In this document: piece by piece, positions 42,169 to 50,993 of the stretch | Layout of the letters: every line of letters begins with the position of its first letter | How positions within the stretch are numbered: the stretch's first letter is position 1 | DNA from: UBA8079 sp965205535 | GTDB taxonomy: Bacteria > Pseudomonadota > Alphaproteobacteria > UBA6615 | Direction: 5' to 3' | Length of the DNA: 64,000 nt | Assembly: GCA_965205535.1 (NCBI GenBank) | Contig: CBDBHH010000005.1 | Span: 1,178,001-1,242,000, forward strand | Notes under the pieces: generated by a model | Seen by the model: only the letters and a program-made list of their open reading frames with translations | Told to the model about the DNA's origin: nothing | Databases searched by the model: none | Program-made: the position numbers and the translations under genes

Positions 42169-43128
42169 TCAAGGTTCCGGCTCGTCGCCGGTGATTTCGA
42201 GCGCCAGGCGATAAATTTCTCGCCGCGGGCGTCCGGTTTCAGAGGTGACCTGGGCCACGGCATCGCGCAGGCTGAGGTCGCCGAGCGCGTCGGTGAGTGC
42301 TGCGCGCAGGCTCTCAGGGTCGACTTCCTGTGCCAGGGGTGGGGCGACCACAATAACGATCTCCCCCCGTGGCGGGCCGGCGTCGGCATAGTGTGCGGCG
42401 AGTTCGGACAGGCTGGCGCGGCGGACTTCTTCATGCAATTTCGTGATCTCGCGCGCGATCGCAGCCGGGCGATCGCCGAGAGTTTGGTGCAGGTCCGACA
42501 GGCTTGCCGCGAGGCGCTTTGCCGATTCAAAAAAAACGAGGCTACCCGGCACGGCGGAGAGTTCGCTGAACCGGCGCCGGCGGGCAGCCTGGCGTGGCGG
42601 CGGGAAGCCGGCAAAAAAGAAACCGTCGGTCGGCAGGCCCGACAGGACCAGCCCGGCGAGGGCAGCGCTGGCGCCGGGCAGGGTGTGGAGCGCGATGTTG
42701 GCGTCGATGGCGGCCTCGACCAGGCGATATCCGGGATCGGAGATCAGCGGTGTCCCGGCGTCGGTCACGAGCGCCAGAGAATCGCCATTTTTCAGGCGCT
42801 CCATCAGTTTGGGCAGCACGCGGCGTGCGTTGTGATCATTGTAGGCGAGGGTCGGTGTGGCGACGGCGTATTGAGACAAAAGCTTTCGTGTGACGCGCGT
42901 GTCTTCACAGATGACCAGGTCGGAACCGGTCAGGACATCGAGGGCCCGAAATGTGATGTCGCCCAGATTGCCGATCGGTGTCGCCACTAGGTGCAGGCCC
43001 GCTGCCGCCTTCGTGTCGGCGCGTGCGCTCGAACCTGTATCCGACGCTTGTCCAGGCCGGTCCACGCGGTTAGGTTCGCGCGCGTCTGAATCTGTTCGGG
43101 TTGTTTGAGGAAGGCTTTTTCGTGCCAC
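42169..43128 (-). CDS. rsmI: 16S rRNA (cytidine-1402 2'-O)-methyltransferase
   Basis: RsmI 2'-O-methylates C1402 of 16S rRNA in the decoding centre. The SAM-dependent tetrapyrrole-methylase fold shows LHLVATPIGNLGDITFRALD, the GTPLISDPGYRLV segment and TLPGASAALAGLVLSGLPTD with FFFAGFPP. CEDTRVTRKLLSQY is also diagnostic. The start is uncertain. GTG at 43128 has AGAAGGG about 8 bases upstream and gives 319 residues, but its first 45 residues are polar and atypical. GTG at 43065 is the alternative. The 43128 start would overlap the divergent LppC gene start by seven bases. Confidence 0.93.
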   Translation of the reverse strand: MARKSLPQTTRTDSDAREPNRVDRPGQASDTGSSARADTKAAAGLHLVATPIGNLGDITFRALDVLTGSDLVICEDTRVTRKLLSQYAVATPTLAYNDHNARRVLPKLMERLKNGDSLALVTDAGTPLISDPGYRLVEAAIDANIALHTLPGASAALAGLVLSGLPTDGFFFAGFPPPRQAARRRRFSELSAVPGSLVFFESAKRLAASLSDLHQTLGDRPAAIAREITKLHEEVRRASLSELAAHYADAGPPRGEIVIVVAPPLAQEVDPESLRAALTDALGDLSLRDAVAQVTSETGRPRREIYRLALEITGDEPEP

Positions 43129-44492
43129 GACCGGTTGCCCTTCTGCGCCTTGACGCGCCTGTGTTTGCCAACGCCCGTTCACGCGTTTTGTTCGTTGCAG
43201 CCGGCCTGATCCTGACCGCGTGCGCGCCGGCCAACGTAGCGGCGCCACCGGCTGAAACGCAAGAAGCCACGCCGCCGCCGGTCGTCTCTGCACCGGCCCT
43301 GCCACAGAAGGTGACCCCTGTTCCGGTAACCCCGGCGCCACAGGGTGCACCCGATATCACCCGGGCGGCGCTGATTGTCCCGCTGAGCGGTCCCGCCGCC
43401 GCGATCGGCCGGGATCTGGCGGACGCGGCGCAAATGGCGTTGTTCGATTTCGCCGTGCCGAAGTTCGAATTGCGGGTTTACGATTCCGGCGGCAACGCCC
43501 AGGCGGCGCGTGCCGCCGCCCTGCGCGCCCAGGCCGAGGGTGCGCGCTTGGTGCTGGGCCCGCTTTTCTCGGATGCGGTCGCCGGCACATCGAGTGTCTG
43601 CCGGCCGGCGGGAATTCCGGTTTTCGCGTTTTCAAATGACCGGTTGATCGCCGGTGACGGGGTGTATGCGGCAGGGTTTTCGCCCGAGGCACAGATAGAC
43701 AGGGTCGTCGCCTTCGCCACGCGGCGGGGGCTGAGCCAGTTCGCTGGCCTGGTGCCGGATGATGTTTTTGGCGGGCGGATGGCAGCAATATTGTCCGACG
43801 TTGTGGCGCAGCGCGGTGCCGGCGTTGCGGCAACCGCGTTCTATCCCGGTGGCGTGGAGGCGGTAACGGCGACCGTCCGTTCGCTGGCGCGCTATGCCGA
43901 GCGGGTCGAGGCCCTCGAAGAAGAACGCAAACTCCTGGCTGAACGTGACGACGCATTCTCGAAACGCGCGCTCGAGCGGTTGTCCACGCGTGACACGCTC
44001 GGTGAAGTCGGGTTCGAAGCGCTGATGCTGCCGGTCGGGGGAGACGAAGTGCTCCAGATCGCGCCGCTGCTGGCCTTTTTTGATGTCGATCCGCAGCAGG
44101 TCAAGCTGCTCGGTACATGGGTGTGGGACGACCCCGCGCTCGGCAAGGAACCGGCGATGCTCGGGGCCTGGTTTGCAGCCCCTCCGCCCGATGCCCGTGC
44201 GCGGTTTGTTGAGCGATTTAGCGCGTTTTATGGCCGGTCCCCCGACCGCCTGGCGACGCTCGCCTATGATGGCGTTGCGCTGGCGGCGGTACTGGCACGC
44301 GGAGAAGTGCCCGAGCCTTATGCCCGCGCGCGTCTGGAAAATCTCGACGGGTTTGCCGGTGTGGACGGCATATTTCGGTTGACGGAAACCGGTGCCGTCG
44401 AACGTGGACTGGCGGTACTGGAAGTCCGCCGTGATGCGCCACGTGAGATTGATCCGGCGCCGACGAGCTTTGTTGTACCGGCGACGAACTAG
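43122..44492 (+). CDS. Penicillin-binding protein activator / LppC-type lipoprotein
   Basis: The 456-residue lipoprotein precursor has lipobox LTAC (Cys34), a proline/alanine-rich linker to about residue 75 and a periplasmic-binding-protein-like domain (Peripla_BP_6). That domain starts ITRAALIVPLSGPAAAIGRD and includes QAEGARLVLGPLFSDAVAGT. Similar proteins include LpoA, an activator of PBP1a in gammaproteobacteria. The alphaproteobacterial homologues lack the LpoA N-terminal TPR-like part, so the role is inferred. The GTG start at 43122 has TGAGGAAGG about 8 bases upstream. It faces hemW with 18 bases between stops and is divergent from rsmI. Confidence 0.87.
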   Translation: MPRPVALLRLDAPVFANARSRVLFVAAGLILTACAPANVAAPPAETQEATPPPVVSAPALPQKVTPVPVTPAPQGAPDITRAALIVPLSGPAAAIGRDLADAAQMALFDFAVPKFELRVYDSGGNAQAARAAALRAQAEGARLVLGPLFSDAVAGTSSVCRPAGIPVFAFSNDRLIAGDGVYAAGFSPEAQIDRVVAFATRRGLSQFAGLVPDDVFGGRMAAILSDVVAQRGAGVAATAFYPGGVEAVTATVRSLARYAERVEALEEERKLLAERDDAFSKRALERLSTRDTLGEVGFEALMLPVGGDEVLQIAPLLAFFDVDPQQVKLLGTWVWDDPALGKEPAMLGAWFAAPPPDARARFVERFSAFYGRSPDRLATLAYDGVALAAVLARGEVPEPYARARLENLDGFAGVDGIFRLTETGAVERGLAVLEVRRDAPREIDPAPTSFVVPATN

Positions 44493-44510
44493 TCGGCCTC
44501 GTAGTCGTAA

Positions 44511-45674
44511 TCACGAGTTCAGAAGTTTATCCACGACGGCGTTCAGGCGCTGACGTCCGGCCGGGGTTGCCTTGAACCCGTCATCACGCCAATCGAGATA
44601 GCCTGCATTGACAAGCTGTTCGATGGTCGCGGAATCGAAGGTCTCGTCAGGTCGTTTGCCGGTCCGCCGGGTGAATTCACCGGCGTCGACACCCGAGGCC
44701 AGACGAAGCCCCATCATGACCAGTTCCGCCGTCAGGGTTTCATGCGGTAATACCGCGTCGTCCTGGGTGGCATGGCCTGTCTCGAGCGCCCGTTTTAGCC
44801 AGATTTCCGGGGCTCTGTGCTGGCGTGTGGCCCGGACCTGGCCGTCGACCGTGAGGCGTCCATGGGCGCCTGGCCCTACCCCGAGATAGTCACGGTAGTG
44901 CCAATACGTCAGGTTGTGGCGCGATTCCTGGCCCGGAGCGGCGTGGTTTGAAATTTCATAGGCAGGCAATCCGGCGGCGGCGAGGGTGTCCTGGGTCTGC
45001 TCGAACATGGCTGCGCCATCGGCTTCGTCGGGTAGCTGCAGGTCGCCCCGCGCCTGGGCCAAGAAGAACGGCGTCCCGGCCTCGATCGTCAGCTGGTAGA
45101 CCGAGATATGGCCGCGTGTCAGCGCGAGCGCCCCGTCCAGTTCGCGCCGCCAGGCGTCGGGTGACTGGCCAGGGCGGGCGTACATCAGATCGAAGGAGAA
45201 TCGTTCGAAAGTTTCGGCGGCGGCCGCAATCGCGGCGCGGGCCTCGCTGACTGCATGGGTGCGGCCGAGCGCCGAGAGGGCCGCGTCGTCCAGCGCCTGG
45301 ACCCCGAGGCTGAGGCGGTTGACGCCGGCGTCGGCAAACCCCGCAAGGGCGGCCTGTTCTGCCGACGTCGGGTTGGCCTCCAGGGTGATCTCGAGACCCG
45401 TGTCGGGCGTGAAGAGCTCCCGAGCCCGCGTGATGATCGCGCGGGCCGTTTCGGGCGGCATCAGGGAGGGTGTGCCGCCGCCGAAGAAGATGCTCGTCAG
45501 CCGCCGCCCCGGCACGCGTCCGGCATAATGTTCGAGTTCGCGCAGCAACCCGTCGCGCCACGCATCCTGGTCGATGGTGTCGCGGACATGGCTGTTGAAA
45601 TCGCAGTAGGGGCACAACGACAGACAAAACGGCCAGTGAACATAAAGTGCGATATCGCCGGCCGGGGCGGTCAT
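44511..45674 (-). CDS. hemW: Radical SAM heme chaperone HemW
   Basis: HemW is an oxygen-tolerant-growth heme chaperone related to coproporphyrinogen dehydrogenase HemN but lacking its activity. The 387-residue protein carries the radical-SAM cluster motif CLSLCPYCDF (Cys17, Cys21, Cys24). It lacks the extra cysteine directly after this motif that HemN has, which supports HemW. TSIFFGGGTPSLMPPETARA and VNRLSLGVQALDDAALSALG follow. The ATG at 45674 is chosen; the long upstream opening is a shadow of rdgB. It begins 7 bases after the rdgB stop in an rph-rdgB-hemW line. Confidence 0.95.
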   Translation of the reverse strand: MTAPAGDIALYVHWPFCLSLCPYCDFNSHVRDTIDQDAWRDGLLRELEHYAGRVPGRRLTSIFFGGGTPSLMPPETARAIITRARELFTPDTGLEITLEANPTSAEQAALAGFADAGVNRLSLGVQALDDAALSALGRTHAVSEARAAIAAAAETFERFSFDLMYARPGQSPDAWRRELDGALALTRGHISVYQLTIEAGTPFFLAQARGDLQLPDEADGAAMFEQTQDTLAAAGLPAYEISNHAAPGQESRHNLTYWHYRDYLGVGPGAHGRLTVDGQVRATRQHRAPEIWLKRALETGHATQDDAVLPHETLTAELVMMGLRLASGVDAGEFTRRTGKRPDETFDSATIEQLVNAGYLDWRDDGFKATPAGRQRLNAVVDKLLNS

Positions 45675-45681
45675 GAGGCGA

Positions 45682-46296
45682 TCATTTGTCGGCGCTGAAG
45701 CACGCGTCGATAAGCGCGCGAAACGCAATGGCCCGATGCGAAATCGCATGCTTGGCGTCCGGGTCCATCTCGGCGAATGTGAGCGTGCCGCCCTGGGGCA
45801 CGAAGATCGGGTCATAGCCGAAGCCGCGGTCGCCGCGCGGTGGCCAGGCAAGGCTGCCGTCGACCCGCCCCTCGAAAACCTCGACATGTCCGTCCGGCCA
45901 GGCCAGCGCCAGCGCGCAAGTGAACCAGGCCAGATCATCCACGGCCTCGGCACTCGCCTCGTGCAGCTGCTCCATGGCCCAATCGAAATCGCGAACCCCG
46001 TCCGCGCGCTCGGCGAAACGTGCGGCGTGGATGCCCGGTGCGCCGCCCAGCGCCGCCACGGAGAATCCGGAATCGTCCGCCAGCGCGGCCAACCCGCTGC
46101 CGTCGGTCGATGCGCGCGCCTTGAGGATGGCGTTCTCCGCGAATGTACTGCCGGTCTCCTCGGGTTCGGGCAGGCCCAGGTCGCCGGCGCTTTGCACCGA
46201 TACCGCGAAGGGTGCGAGCAGATCGGCGATCTCGCGGACCTTGCCGGCATTGTGACTGGCGATCACCAGCCGGTTGTCGTCGAAATTTCGGGCCAT
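45682..46296 (-). CDS. rdgB: XTP/dITP diphosphatase (RdgB/HAM1)
   Basis: RdgB removes deaminated purine triphosphates such as dITP, dXTP and ITP from the nucleotide pool. The 204-residue protein begins NRLVIASHNAGKVREIADLL with the SHNxGK motif. TGSTFAENAILKARAST and LADDSGFSVAALGGAPGIHA carry the metal-binding acidic residues. GDRGFGYDPIFVPQGG is the base-recognition block. ATG at 46296 is preferred over a start 28 codons earlier that reads into rph. It lies 22 bases after the rph stop. Confidence 0.96.
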   Translation of the reverse strand: MARNFDDNRLVIASHNAGKVREIADLLAPFAVSVQSAGDLGLPEPEETGSTFAENAILKARASTDGSGLAALADDSGFSVAALGGAPGIHAARFAERADGVRDFDWAMEQLHEASAEAVDDLAWFTCALALAWPDGHVEVFEGRVDGSLAWPPRGDRGFGYDPIFVPQGGTLTFAEMDPDAKHAISHRAIAFRALIDACFSADK

Positions 46297-46318
46297 GATG
46301 TGCGGCCTTTTATGTTGG

Positions 46319-47053
46319 CTACTTGATTCCAAGCGCCTTGCGCTGATGGGTGAAGAGTTCCGCTGTGCCGTCCCGCGCAAGGTCGAGCAGTCGGATGAAC
46401 TGGGTGCGGGTGAAGGGGCGCTCTTCGGCAGTGCCCTGTATTTCGACGATCTGGGCGCGCTCGGTCAGCACAAAGTTGGAATCGGCCTGGGCGTTGGAAT
46501 CTTCCGGATAGTCAAGATCGAGGACGGCAGTGTTCTGATACAGGCCGCAGGAAACCGCCGCGACGAGTTCGCGCACGGGGTTCTCGGCGATAGCGCCGGA
46601 CTTCACCAGACCCTGGCAGGCGATGTACAATGCCACGCAGGCGCCGGTGATGGCTGCCGTTCGTGTCCCGCCGTCGGCCTGCAGCACGTCGCAATCGAGG
46701 CGGATCTGCCGCTCGCCGAGCATCTCCATGTCGGTAACGGCACGCAGGGAGCGGCCGATCAGCCGCTGAATTTCCTGGGTCCTGCCGGACTGTTTGCCAC
46801 GCGCCGCTTCGCGGCCTGTCCGGGTGTGGGTCGAGCGTGGCAGCATGCCGTATTCCGCTGTCACCCAGCCCTCGCCGCTGCCGCGCATCCATGGCGGGAC
46901 GCGCTCCTCGATGCTGGCGGCGCACAGAACATGGGTGTTGCCGAACATCGCCAGGCAGGACCCTTCCGCATACTTGGCCGCGCCGGGCTTGAGGCGCACC
47001 TTGCGCATTTCGTCAGGAGCGCGCCGTGACGGGCGGATGGAAGTTTTGGGCAT
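46319..47053 (-). CDS. rph: Ribonuclease PH
   Basis: RNase PH is a phosphorolytic 3'-5' exoribonuclease that trims tRNA 3' ends. The 244-residue length is standard. It begins RPSRRAPDEMRKVRLKPGAA. The conserved basic active-site segment is in RGKQSGRTQEIQRLIGRSLR. The catalytic acidic pair lies in LDLDYPEDSNAQADSNFVLT. IRLDCDVLQADGGTRTAAIT is the phosphate-binding strand. It is divergent from hrcA, a common arrangement, and is the first gene of rph-rdgB-hemW. Confidence 0.97.
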   Translation of the reverse strand: MPKTSIRPSRRAPDEMRKVRLKPGAAKYAEGSCLAMFGNTHVLCAASIEERVPPWMRGSGEGWVTAEYGMLPRSTHTRTGREAARGKQSGRTQEIQRLIGRSLRAVTDMEMLGERQIRLDCDVLQADGGTRTAAITGACVALYIACQGLVKSGAIAENPVRELVAAVSCGLYQNTAVLDLDYPEDSNAQADSNFVLTERAQIVEIQGTAEERPFTRTQFIRLLDLARDGTAELFTHQRKALGIK

Positions 47054-47170
47054 GCTGGTTCCAGTATGTTTAGGGTCGGTTGTGATGCGGCGACGTTAGT
47101 CTTTGCGCCGGGGTTGCGTCCAGAACCGGAATCAAGCGCCGGGCAGATATCTGGCGGGCGTCGCTGTCGT

Positions 47171-47200
47171 TCTTGATTAGGCGCGGGGCCGTGCCTAAGT
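47171..47200 (+). promoter_or_regulatory. Possible RpoH-like promoter for hrcA-grpE
   Basis: CTTGATT (47171-47177) is followed, after 14-15 bases, by a region reading CCTAAGTT (47193-47200). The -35 half fits the heat-shock consensus at five positions; the -10 half is only partly matched. No CIRCE operator (TTAGCACTC-N9-GAGTGCTAA) is visible in the 203 bases between rph and hrcA. Confidence 0.35.
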
Positions 47201-47256
47201 TCTGCGGACATGTCGACCCTCGACTTTTGTAGCGCAAACAACGGACAATCACGGCC

Positions 47257-48300
47257 ATGAGCCGGGCGATTCCACAGCTCAATCAACGCAGCTCCGAGAT
47301 TCTTCGGCAGATCATTGACGCCTATCTGGAAACAGGCGAGGCGGTCGGCTCGCGGACCCTGTCGCGCAATCTCGGCATGGAATTGTCGCCGGCCACGATC
47401 CGCAACGTGATGGCCGACCTTCAGGATTCGGGCCTGCTGTTCTCGCCTCACGCGTCGGCAGGGCGCATTCCGACCGAGGCGGGCCTGCGTCTGTTCGTCG
47501 ACGGGCTCCTTGAGGTGGGGAACCTGACCGAGGCGGAGCGCCAGACGATCGAGGCGCAATGCGCCACGGAAGGACGCAGCGTGCAGCAGACCCTGTCGGA
47601 GGCCACCCGCGTTCTCTCCGGCCTGAGCAACTGCGCCGGGCTGGTCGTGGCGCCCAAGAGCGACTCGCCACTGCGCCATATCGAGTTTGTTTCCCTGGCG
47701 CCGGGCCGTGCGCTGGTCGTCCTGGTTACGGAAGACGGCAGCGTCGAGAACCGGGTCATCGAAATGCCGAACGGCATGCCCGCATCGGCCATGGTCGAGG
47801 CCTCGAATTTTCTCTCCGCGCGGATGGTCGGCAAGACCATTGATGAGGCTCAACGACAGATTTCGGCCGAGCTCGAACTTCATCGCCGCGACCTGGATGT
47901 GGTGACCCAGAAGCTCGTCGAAGCCGGGATGGCGACCGCGACGGGCGACGGCGCCGAGGCGGCACTGATCGTCAGCGGGGCCGAACGGTTGCTCGACGAT
48001 GTTCAGGCCGTCGAGGACCTGGAGCATGTGCGTAGCCTCTATGACGCGCTCGAGACGAAGGAGTCCTGGATCAAGCTTCTGGACATGGCGCGGGGCGGCG
48101 AGGGAGTACAGATCTTCATCGGCGCGGAGAACGACCTGTTCTCGCTCGCCGGATGTTCGGTTGTCGTCGCGCCCTATCACAACAGCGAACAACAGATCGT
48201 CGGAGCGGTCGGCGTGATCGGCCCGACCCGGATCAACTACGCCCGGATCATTCCCGTGGTGGACTACACAGCGCAAATTGTCGGCCGTCTGGTCGGATAG
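47257..48300 (+). CDS. hrcA: Heat-inducible transcription repressor HrcA
   Basis: HrcA represses chaperonin genes by binding the CIRCE operator and is itself kept active by GroEL. The 347-residue length is standard. The N-terminal winged helix is in NQRSSEILRQIIDAYLETGE through SPATIRNVMADLQDSGLLF. The following HASAGRIPTEAGLRLFVDGL is the family signature. The C-terminal GAF-like domain includes IFIGAENDLFSLAGCSVVVA. Its own upstream region lacks CIRCE, so its target is probably groESL elsewhere. grpE follows after 64 bases. Confidence 0.97.
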   Translation: MSRAIPQLNQRSSEILRQIIDAYLETGEAVGSRTLSRNLGMELSPATIRNVMADLQDSGLLFSPHASAGRIPTEAGLRLFVDGLLEVGNLTEAERQTIEAQCATEGRSVQQTLSEATRVLSGLSNCAGLVVAPKSDSPLRHIEFVSLAPGRALVVLVTEDGSVENRVIEMPNGMPASAMVEASNFLSARMVGKTIDEAQRQISAELELHRRDLDVVTQKLVEAGMATATGDGAEAALIVSGAERLLDDVQAVEDLEHVRSLYDALETKESWIKLLDMARGGEGVQIFIGAENDLFSLAGCSVVVAPYHNSEQQIVGAVGVIGPTRINYARIIPVVDYTAQIVGRLVG

Positions 48301-48364
48301 GCGCGACAACCTCATTGTTTCGATTTACAACGACCGGCACGGACGCCGGATAGAAAGCGAACAC

Positions 48365-49081
48365 ATGAACGACGAAAACGATTCCCCAGAGAGCCCGGAG
48401 ACCGACGCACCCGCAGAGGATGCTGCACCGGAAGCGCCCGAGGCGGGGCCGGCCGAGCCGTCGCCGACCGATGCGGATGGAAATCGCTGGGGTGGCGGTA
48501 AACATGCCGCGCGCGTCGTCGAGCTCGAGGGTGAGGTGACACAGCTGCGCGACCAGTTGTTGCGCGCGATGGCCGAGACCGAGAATGTGCGCAAGCGTGC
48601 GGAACGCCAGGTCGAGGACGCGCATCGTTATGCGGTGACCGGGTTTGCGCGCGATATCCTGTCGATCGGCGACAATCTCGAACGCGCGCTTTTCGCCGTC
48701 CCCGAAGAGCGGCGCGGCGAGCATGAGTTGTTGCAGACCGTGATCGAGGGAATGGTCGCGGTACAGAATGATTTTCTGGGCGCGCTGGCGGCGCACAAAA
48801 TCGAGCGCCTCGACCCGACGGGCAAGCCGTTCGATCCCAACCTGCACGAAGCCATGTACGAAGTGCCCGATACTGATTTGCCCAATGGCAGCGTCGCCCA
48901 GGTCATGCAGGCTGGTTACCGGCTGCATGACCGGCTGTTGCGTCCCGCGCGTGTCGGCGTTGCCAAATCGGCGGTCCCGCCGACCGCACCCGCCGCATCA
49001 GAGGCGGTGCCGGAACCCGTACCCGACCCCGCTGCGGCACCGGAGACGAAGCCCGAGCCGGGCTCCGAACCGGGGGCCTGA
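48365..49081 (+). CDS. grpE: Nucleotide exchange factor GrpE
   Basis: GrpE releases ADP from DnaK. The 238-residue protein has an acidic, disordered N-terminus (about 1-50). A long coiled coil follows (VVELEGEVTQLRDQLLRAMA through ENVRKRAERQVEDAHRYAVT), then the C-terminal beta domain with FDPNLHEAMYEVPDTDLPNG and MQAGYRLHDRLLRPARVGVA. The tail is rich in proline, glutamate and alanine and is longer than usual. ATG at 48365 is chosen; the longer frame overlaps hrcA. Its stop is one base from the stop of the opposite FkbM gene. Confidence 0.96.
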   Translation: MNDENDSPESPETDAPAEDAAPEAPEAGPAEPSPTDADGNRWGGGKHAARVVELEGEVTQLRDQLLRAMAETENVRKRAERQVEDAHRYAVTGFARDILSIGDNLERALFAVPEERRGEHELLQTVIEGMVAVQNDFLGALAAHKIERLDPTGKPFDPNLHEAMYEVPDTDLPNGSVAQVMQAGYRLHDRLLRPARVGVAKSAVPPTAPAASEAVPEPVPDPAAAPETKPEPGSEPGA

Positions 49082-49993
49082 TTATTTTTTCGCCGTGATC
49101 GTGGGATCGGCCACAGTCAGCGCGCGGATATAGGCGGTCGCCAGCCCCTGATGTTGCGCGGCGCCGTAATGTTGCAGCGCGACCGCCGCGAGATCGAACG
49201 CGCCGTAGAGTTCGTGGGCCAGGATCGCGATTTTCAGCACGGCGTCCGGCTTGTCCCGGGCCAGGCGCGAGAAGCTTGCCGTATCGCGAAAATACAATGC
49301 ATTGCTCCAGATAACCTGGGCGAAGCCGCGGTTGGGGTTGGCGTCCTTGATCAGCGGGCGGAACGGCCGCGACCCCACTCCCACCATGGTATGGAACGCG
49401 AAACCCTGTTCGCGCAGGAACGTGTCCACATCGGCAAACAGCGGCTGGCCTTGGTAGATCGGCAGGAAGCTGACCTCGATCTGGATCGCCGCCGTGTCCG
49501 CGAGCGCCGCCGTACCGGCCTCGAGCACCATGAGCTCGGCACCCTGAATGTCCAGTTTGAGGAAATCCATCGGGCGCACCTCGGCAATGTCGTCGAGGCG
49601 CACGGTGTCGACGGGAATCTCCGCGGTCGTCTCGCAGAGCTCCCACAGGCTGTGGAACTGCTGCATGACCGACGGATCGGGTGGGAACAGGCACGAAGTC
49701 ATGGGTGCCGCGCCCACATGGAGGGTGTGGGCGCCGCCGTCACCGAGTGCGTGGGGCAGGTAGTCAGTGTGGGGCCGCCCCGCCGCATTTAGCTTCTTAT
49801 ACTCGTCGTCGTTTGGCTCGAACCCGACGAGACGGGCCGCACCGGTGTCGACCAGGCGAGCCCAGGGCTCGGTTTCACCGACATCCATGGCTCCGACATC
49901 GATGATTTTCAGCGGCGGCATCGTGACGCCCTGCGCGTCGAGGAATTCGAGGATGTCGACAGGATGGACGGAGGGGGTGGCGGGGCTGTTCAT
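49082..49993 (-). CDS. FkbM-family methyltransferase
   Basis: The 303-residue SAM-dependent methyltransferase is of the FkbM type, which often methylates sugars or glycans. The SAM site begins LKIIDVGAMDVGETEPWARL (about 28-47). The second strand is ARLVGFEPNDDEYKKLNAAG. The conserved post-core block is MDFLKLDIQGAELMVLEAGT, with the KLDIQGAE motif typical of FkbM. It overlaps the DUF1848 gene by ATGA and lies between grpE and dnaK on the opposite strand. The acceptor is unknown. Confidence 0.88.
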   Translation of the reverse strand: MNSPATPSVHPVDILEFLDAQGVTMPPLKIIDVGAMDVGETEPWARLVDTGAARLVGFEPNDDEYKKLNAAGRPHTDYLPHALGDGGAHTLHVGAAPMTSCLFPPDPSVMQQFHSLWELCETTAEIPVDTVRLDDIAEVRPMDFLKLDIQGAELMVLEAGTAALADTAAIQIEVSFLPIYQGQPLFADVDTFLREQGFAFHTMVGVGSRPFRPLIKDANPNRGFAQVIWSNALYFRDTASFSRLARDKPDAVLKIAILAHELYGAFDLAAVALQHYGAAQHQGLATAYIRALTVADPTITAKK

Positions 49994-50910
49994 GCGGGCG
50001 AATTCTCTGTCGGTTGGGGTGTTGATCGGCCGCCGAGCATCCCGGCGCTGGGGTCATGTTCCTTGTGGTGCTGCCGGACCTTGTCCGGATTGCCTACCGC
50101 ATAGCAGTAAACACAGCCATGGGGGCATGTTTCATAGCTGCCGATATCGCGGGAATCGGCGCATAGACAGCCAGGCCTGGTGCCTTTTGTGCGTGCGCTG
50201 ACGGACGCATGGCCAAGGTGTTTTGCGACACGGTCGAGGCGCGCGGCGTCGATACACCGTGCGGCGGCGCGCCCATCCGCGAGCTCGGGCTGGGCGCAAA
50301 GCGTGAGGGCCAGGCTGTTTCGTCCTGCGATTTCGTGGAGTTGGGACAGCAGATCATGTTTGGCGGCATCGTCGGGGGCGGCCCAGCCGTTCCCGGTTTC
50401 ACGCGCTGCCTTTTCGAGGTTGCGTCGTGTCTTGCGGTAGATCTGCGCGAAACTGACGACGACTTCATCGACGTGCCCCGCCAGCGCGCCCGCGAGACGG
50501 CTAAAGTTTTCGACATGCCAGTCGATCGGCGTTGCGTCGGTGACGACCACCGGGTCATAGCGCCAGACAACGGCTTTTGTTCCGTAACGTCTTGAAATAC
50601 TGGATATATCAGCAACAGCGTCGTTTGCACTTACAACCGCGCGCTCCAGTGTACGCGGGTATCCAGTGACGGTGTACTGCACCACCAGGGGGTGGGTGCG
50701 GGCTGTTCGCGCCAATTCGTCGCGAAATGGCCCGGCATTGCGCGTCCAGAAGACGAACCCACTGCAATCCTGGTCGCGCAGTGAAACCTGGAACGTTTTT
50801 CCGTTCCAGGCGTTACGCACTGAACACGACCCAGCCATGCGTCTGGCGCGGAACCAATTGCCGTAGAACGCCGGAATATCGGTCTTGTAGCTTGCAGAGA
50901 TGATCGTCAT
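49990..50910 (-). CDS. DUF1848 family protein, cysteine-rich
   Basis: The 306-residue protein starts TIISASYKTDIPAFYGNWFR, the opening block of DUF1848. VFWTRNAGPFRDELAR and VVWRYDPVVVTDATPIDWHV are further family parts. The C-terminal cluster GCLCADSRDIGSYETCPHGC followed by VYCYA holds five cysteines in a pattern suggesting an iron-sulfur or metal site. ATG at 50910 is chosen over a TTG five codons earlier. Its function is unknown. It is the first gene of a two-gene unit with the FkbM gene, divergent from dnaK. Confidence 0.85.
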   Translation of the reverse strand: MTIISASYKTDIPAFYGNWFRARRMAGSCSVRNAWNGKTFQVSLRDQDCSGFVFWTRNAGPFRDELARTARTHPLVVQYTVTGYPRTLERAVVSANDAVADISSISRRYGTKAVVWRYDPVVVTDATPIDWHVENFSRLAGALAGHVDEVVVSFAQIYRKTRRNLEKAARETGNGWAAPDDAAKHDLLSQLHEIAGRNSLALTLCAQPELADGRAAARCIDAARLDRVAKHLGHASVSARTKGTRPGCLCADSRDIGSYETCPHGCVYCYAVGNPDKVRQHHKEHDPSAGMLGGRSTPQPTENSPA

Positions 50911-50964
50911 GGCCTGTTGCGACAATTAGAGGCGGAGTTCGGGGGAAATCGCCCGAGCCTAGCG

Positions 50965-50993
50965 GTTGCAGACCGGTTATGCCCTCCCTATAT
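50965..50993 (+). promoter_or_regulatory. RpoH-like promoter upstream of dnaK
   Basis: GTTGCAG (50965-50971), a 14-base spacer and CCCTATAT (50986-50993) fit a sigma-32 promoter. The -10 element matches CCCCATNT at 7 of 8 positions; the -35 keeps the TTG core. The dnaK ATG is 110 bases downstream. No CIRCE element is visible in the gap. Confidence 0.6.

Noticed and set aside
47054..47256. CIRCE operator upstream of hrcA
   Set aside because: No TTAGCACTC/GAGTGCTAA inverted repeat is present in the gap, even allowing mismatches.
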